A stretch of 64,000 bases of DNA. Origin: Orbilia blumenaviensis (taxonomy: Eukaryota > Ascomycota > Orbiliomycetes > Orbiliales > Orbiliaceae). A program made the position numbers and the translations under genes. Where the stretch lies: contig JAVHNS010000002.1 in the NCBI GenBank assembly GCA_036872755.1, positions 1,984,001 through 2,048,000 on the forward strand, read 5' to 3'. Positions 63,812 to 64,000 of the stretch are shown here, piece after piece. The first letter of the stretch is position 1. Each line of letters starts with the position of its first letter. The notes under the pieces are model-generated. The model did not search any database, was not told the origin of the DNA, and saw nothing but the letters and a program-made list of their open reading frames with translations.

Positions 63812-64000
63812 ATGGCGGACGCTTCTACACCTAATACACAACCTCAGGCTCAACAGCCGCAGCAGCCTCAACCAACTAGTGCTTCTCCAGCGCAGGCTGT
63901 CGGTCCTACCCAAGCTCCTCCTCCTCTTCCTGAAGGATGGGTATGTTTTCTACTCTCTCCTTGTGTATATTCTGGCTTCACTTCATTTAATTTGGTTTTT
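63812..64000 (+). CDS. WW-domain protein, 5' end only
   Basis: Exon 63812-63940 starts MADASTPNTQPQAQQPQQPQ, a Gln/Pro-rich lead, and ends APPPLPEGW directly before the donor GTATGT. LPEGW is the first half of a WW domain (LPxGW), so the next exon should carry the YYxN and second Trp/Pro part. The start ATG follows a CAGCA context and the frame is open. The window ends inside the intron. WW proteins of this layout in fungi include splicing (Prp40-type) and RNA-binding proteins; which one cannot be told. Confidence 0.75.
   Translation, partial: MADASTPNTQPQAQQPQQPQPTSASPAQAVGPTQAPPPLPEGWVCFLLSPCVYSGFTSFNLVF

Overview
This window is nuclear DNA of a filamentous ascomycete (Pezizomycotina). The genes carry short introns (about 45-200 bases, one of 482) with GTAAGT/GTATGT/GTACGT-type donors, CTAAC/CTAAT branch sites and YAG acceptors. 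The housekeeping proteins are clearly fungal in type, and intergenic regions hold pyrimidine-rich leaders and TACCTAGGTA-like motifs. No bacterial operon, CRISPR array, tRNA, rRNA or intact transposon was recognised. An Orbiliomycete or Pezizomycete is a guess only; nothing here fixes the genus.

Left part (0.5-34.4 kb), conserved housekeeping genes: an M1 aminopeptidase (Ape2 type, minus), the Rab GTPase Ypt1 (minus), the anaphase-promoting complex subunit Apc15 (minus), the AAA+ ATPase Rvb2 (minus), divergent from it Ufd1 (plus), the Rad51 paralogue Rad57 (minus, tail to tail with Ufd1), a KDM4-type JmjN/JmjC/PHD histone demethylase (minus), a YAG7-like RGG protein (minus), head to head with it an 80-residue CENP-W/Wip1-type histone-fold protein split over four exons, and an Ede1-type EH/UBA endocytic scaffold (minus). 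Ypt1, Rvb2 and Ufd1 each have a minute first coding exon (11, 3 and 3 bases). Naive ORF calling therefore gives the wrong N-terminus for them.

Centre (35.9-56.6 kb), the main point of interest: twelve consecutive small genes, with no recognised unrelated gene between them, encode 110-319-residue proteins of one architecture. Each has an N-terminal three-helix Myb/SANT-like module of about 50 residues, followed by a disordered, Lys/Arg-, Ser/Thr-Pro- and Asp/Glu-rich tail. Some tails carry AT-hooks and SUMO-interaction-like hydrophobic-acidic motifs. Two subfamilies can be told apart by start motif (MPxxWT... against xFLLxxIKHSDLK...-like) and by intron position and phase. Five run on minus, then orientations alternate, then three run on plus. 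Intergenic spacers are long (0.4-2.5 kb). Some members have strong TATA boxes. This looks like a lineage-specific tandem expansion of small putative chromatin or DNA-binding proteins.

Right part (56.8-64 kb): a secreted/ER single-pass membrane protein (possibly Pga1-like, minus), a doubtful small minus-strand gene, alpha-tubulin (plus, multi-intron), a 3.5 kb stretch without a supported gene, and the first exon of a WW-domain protein cut off by the window end.
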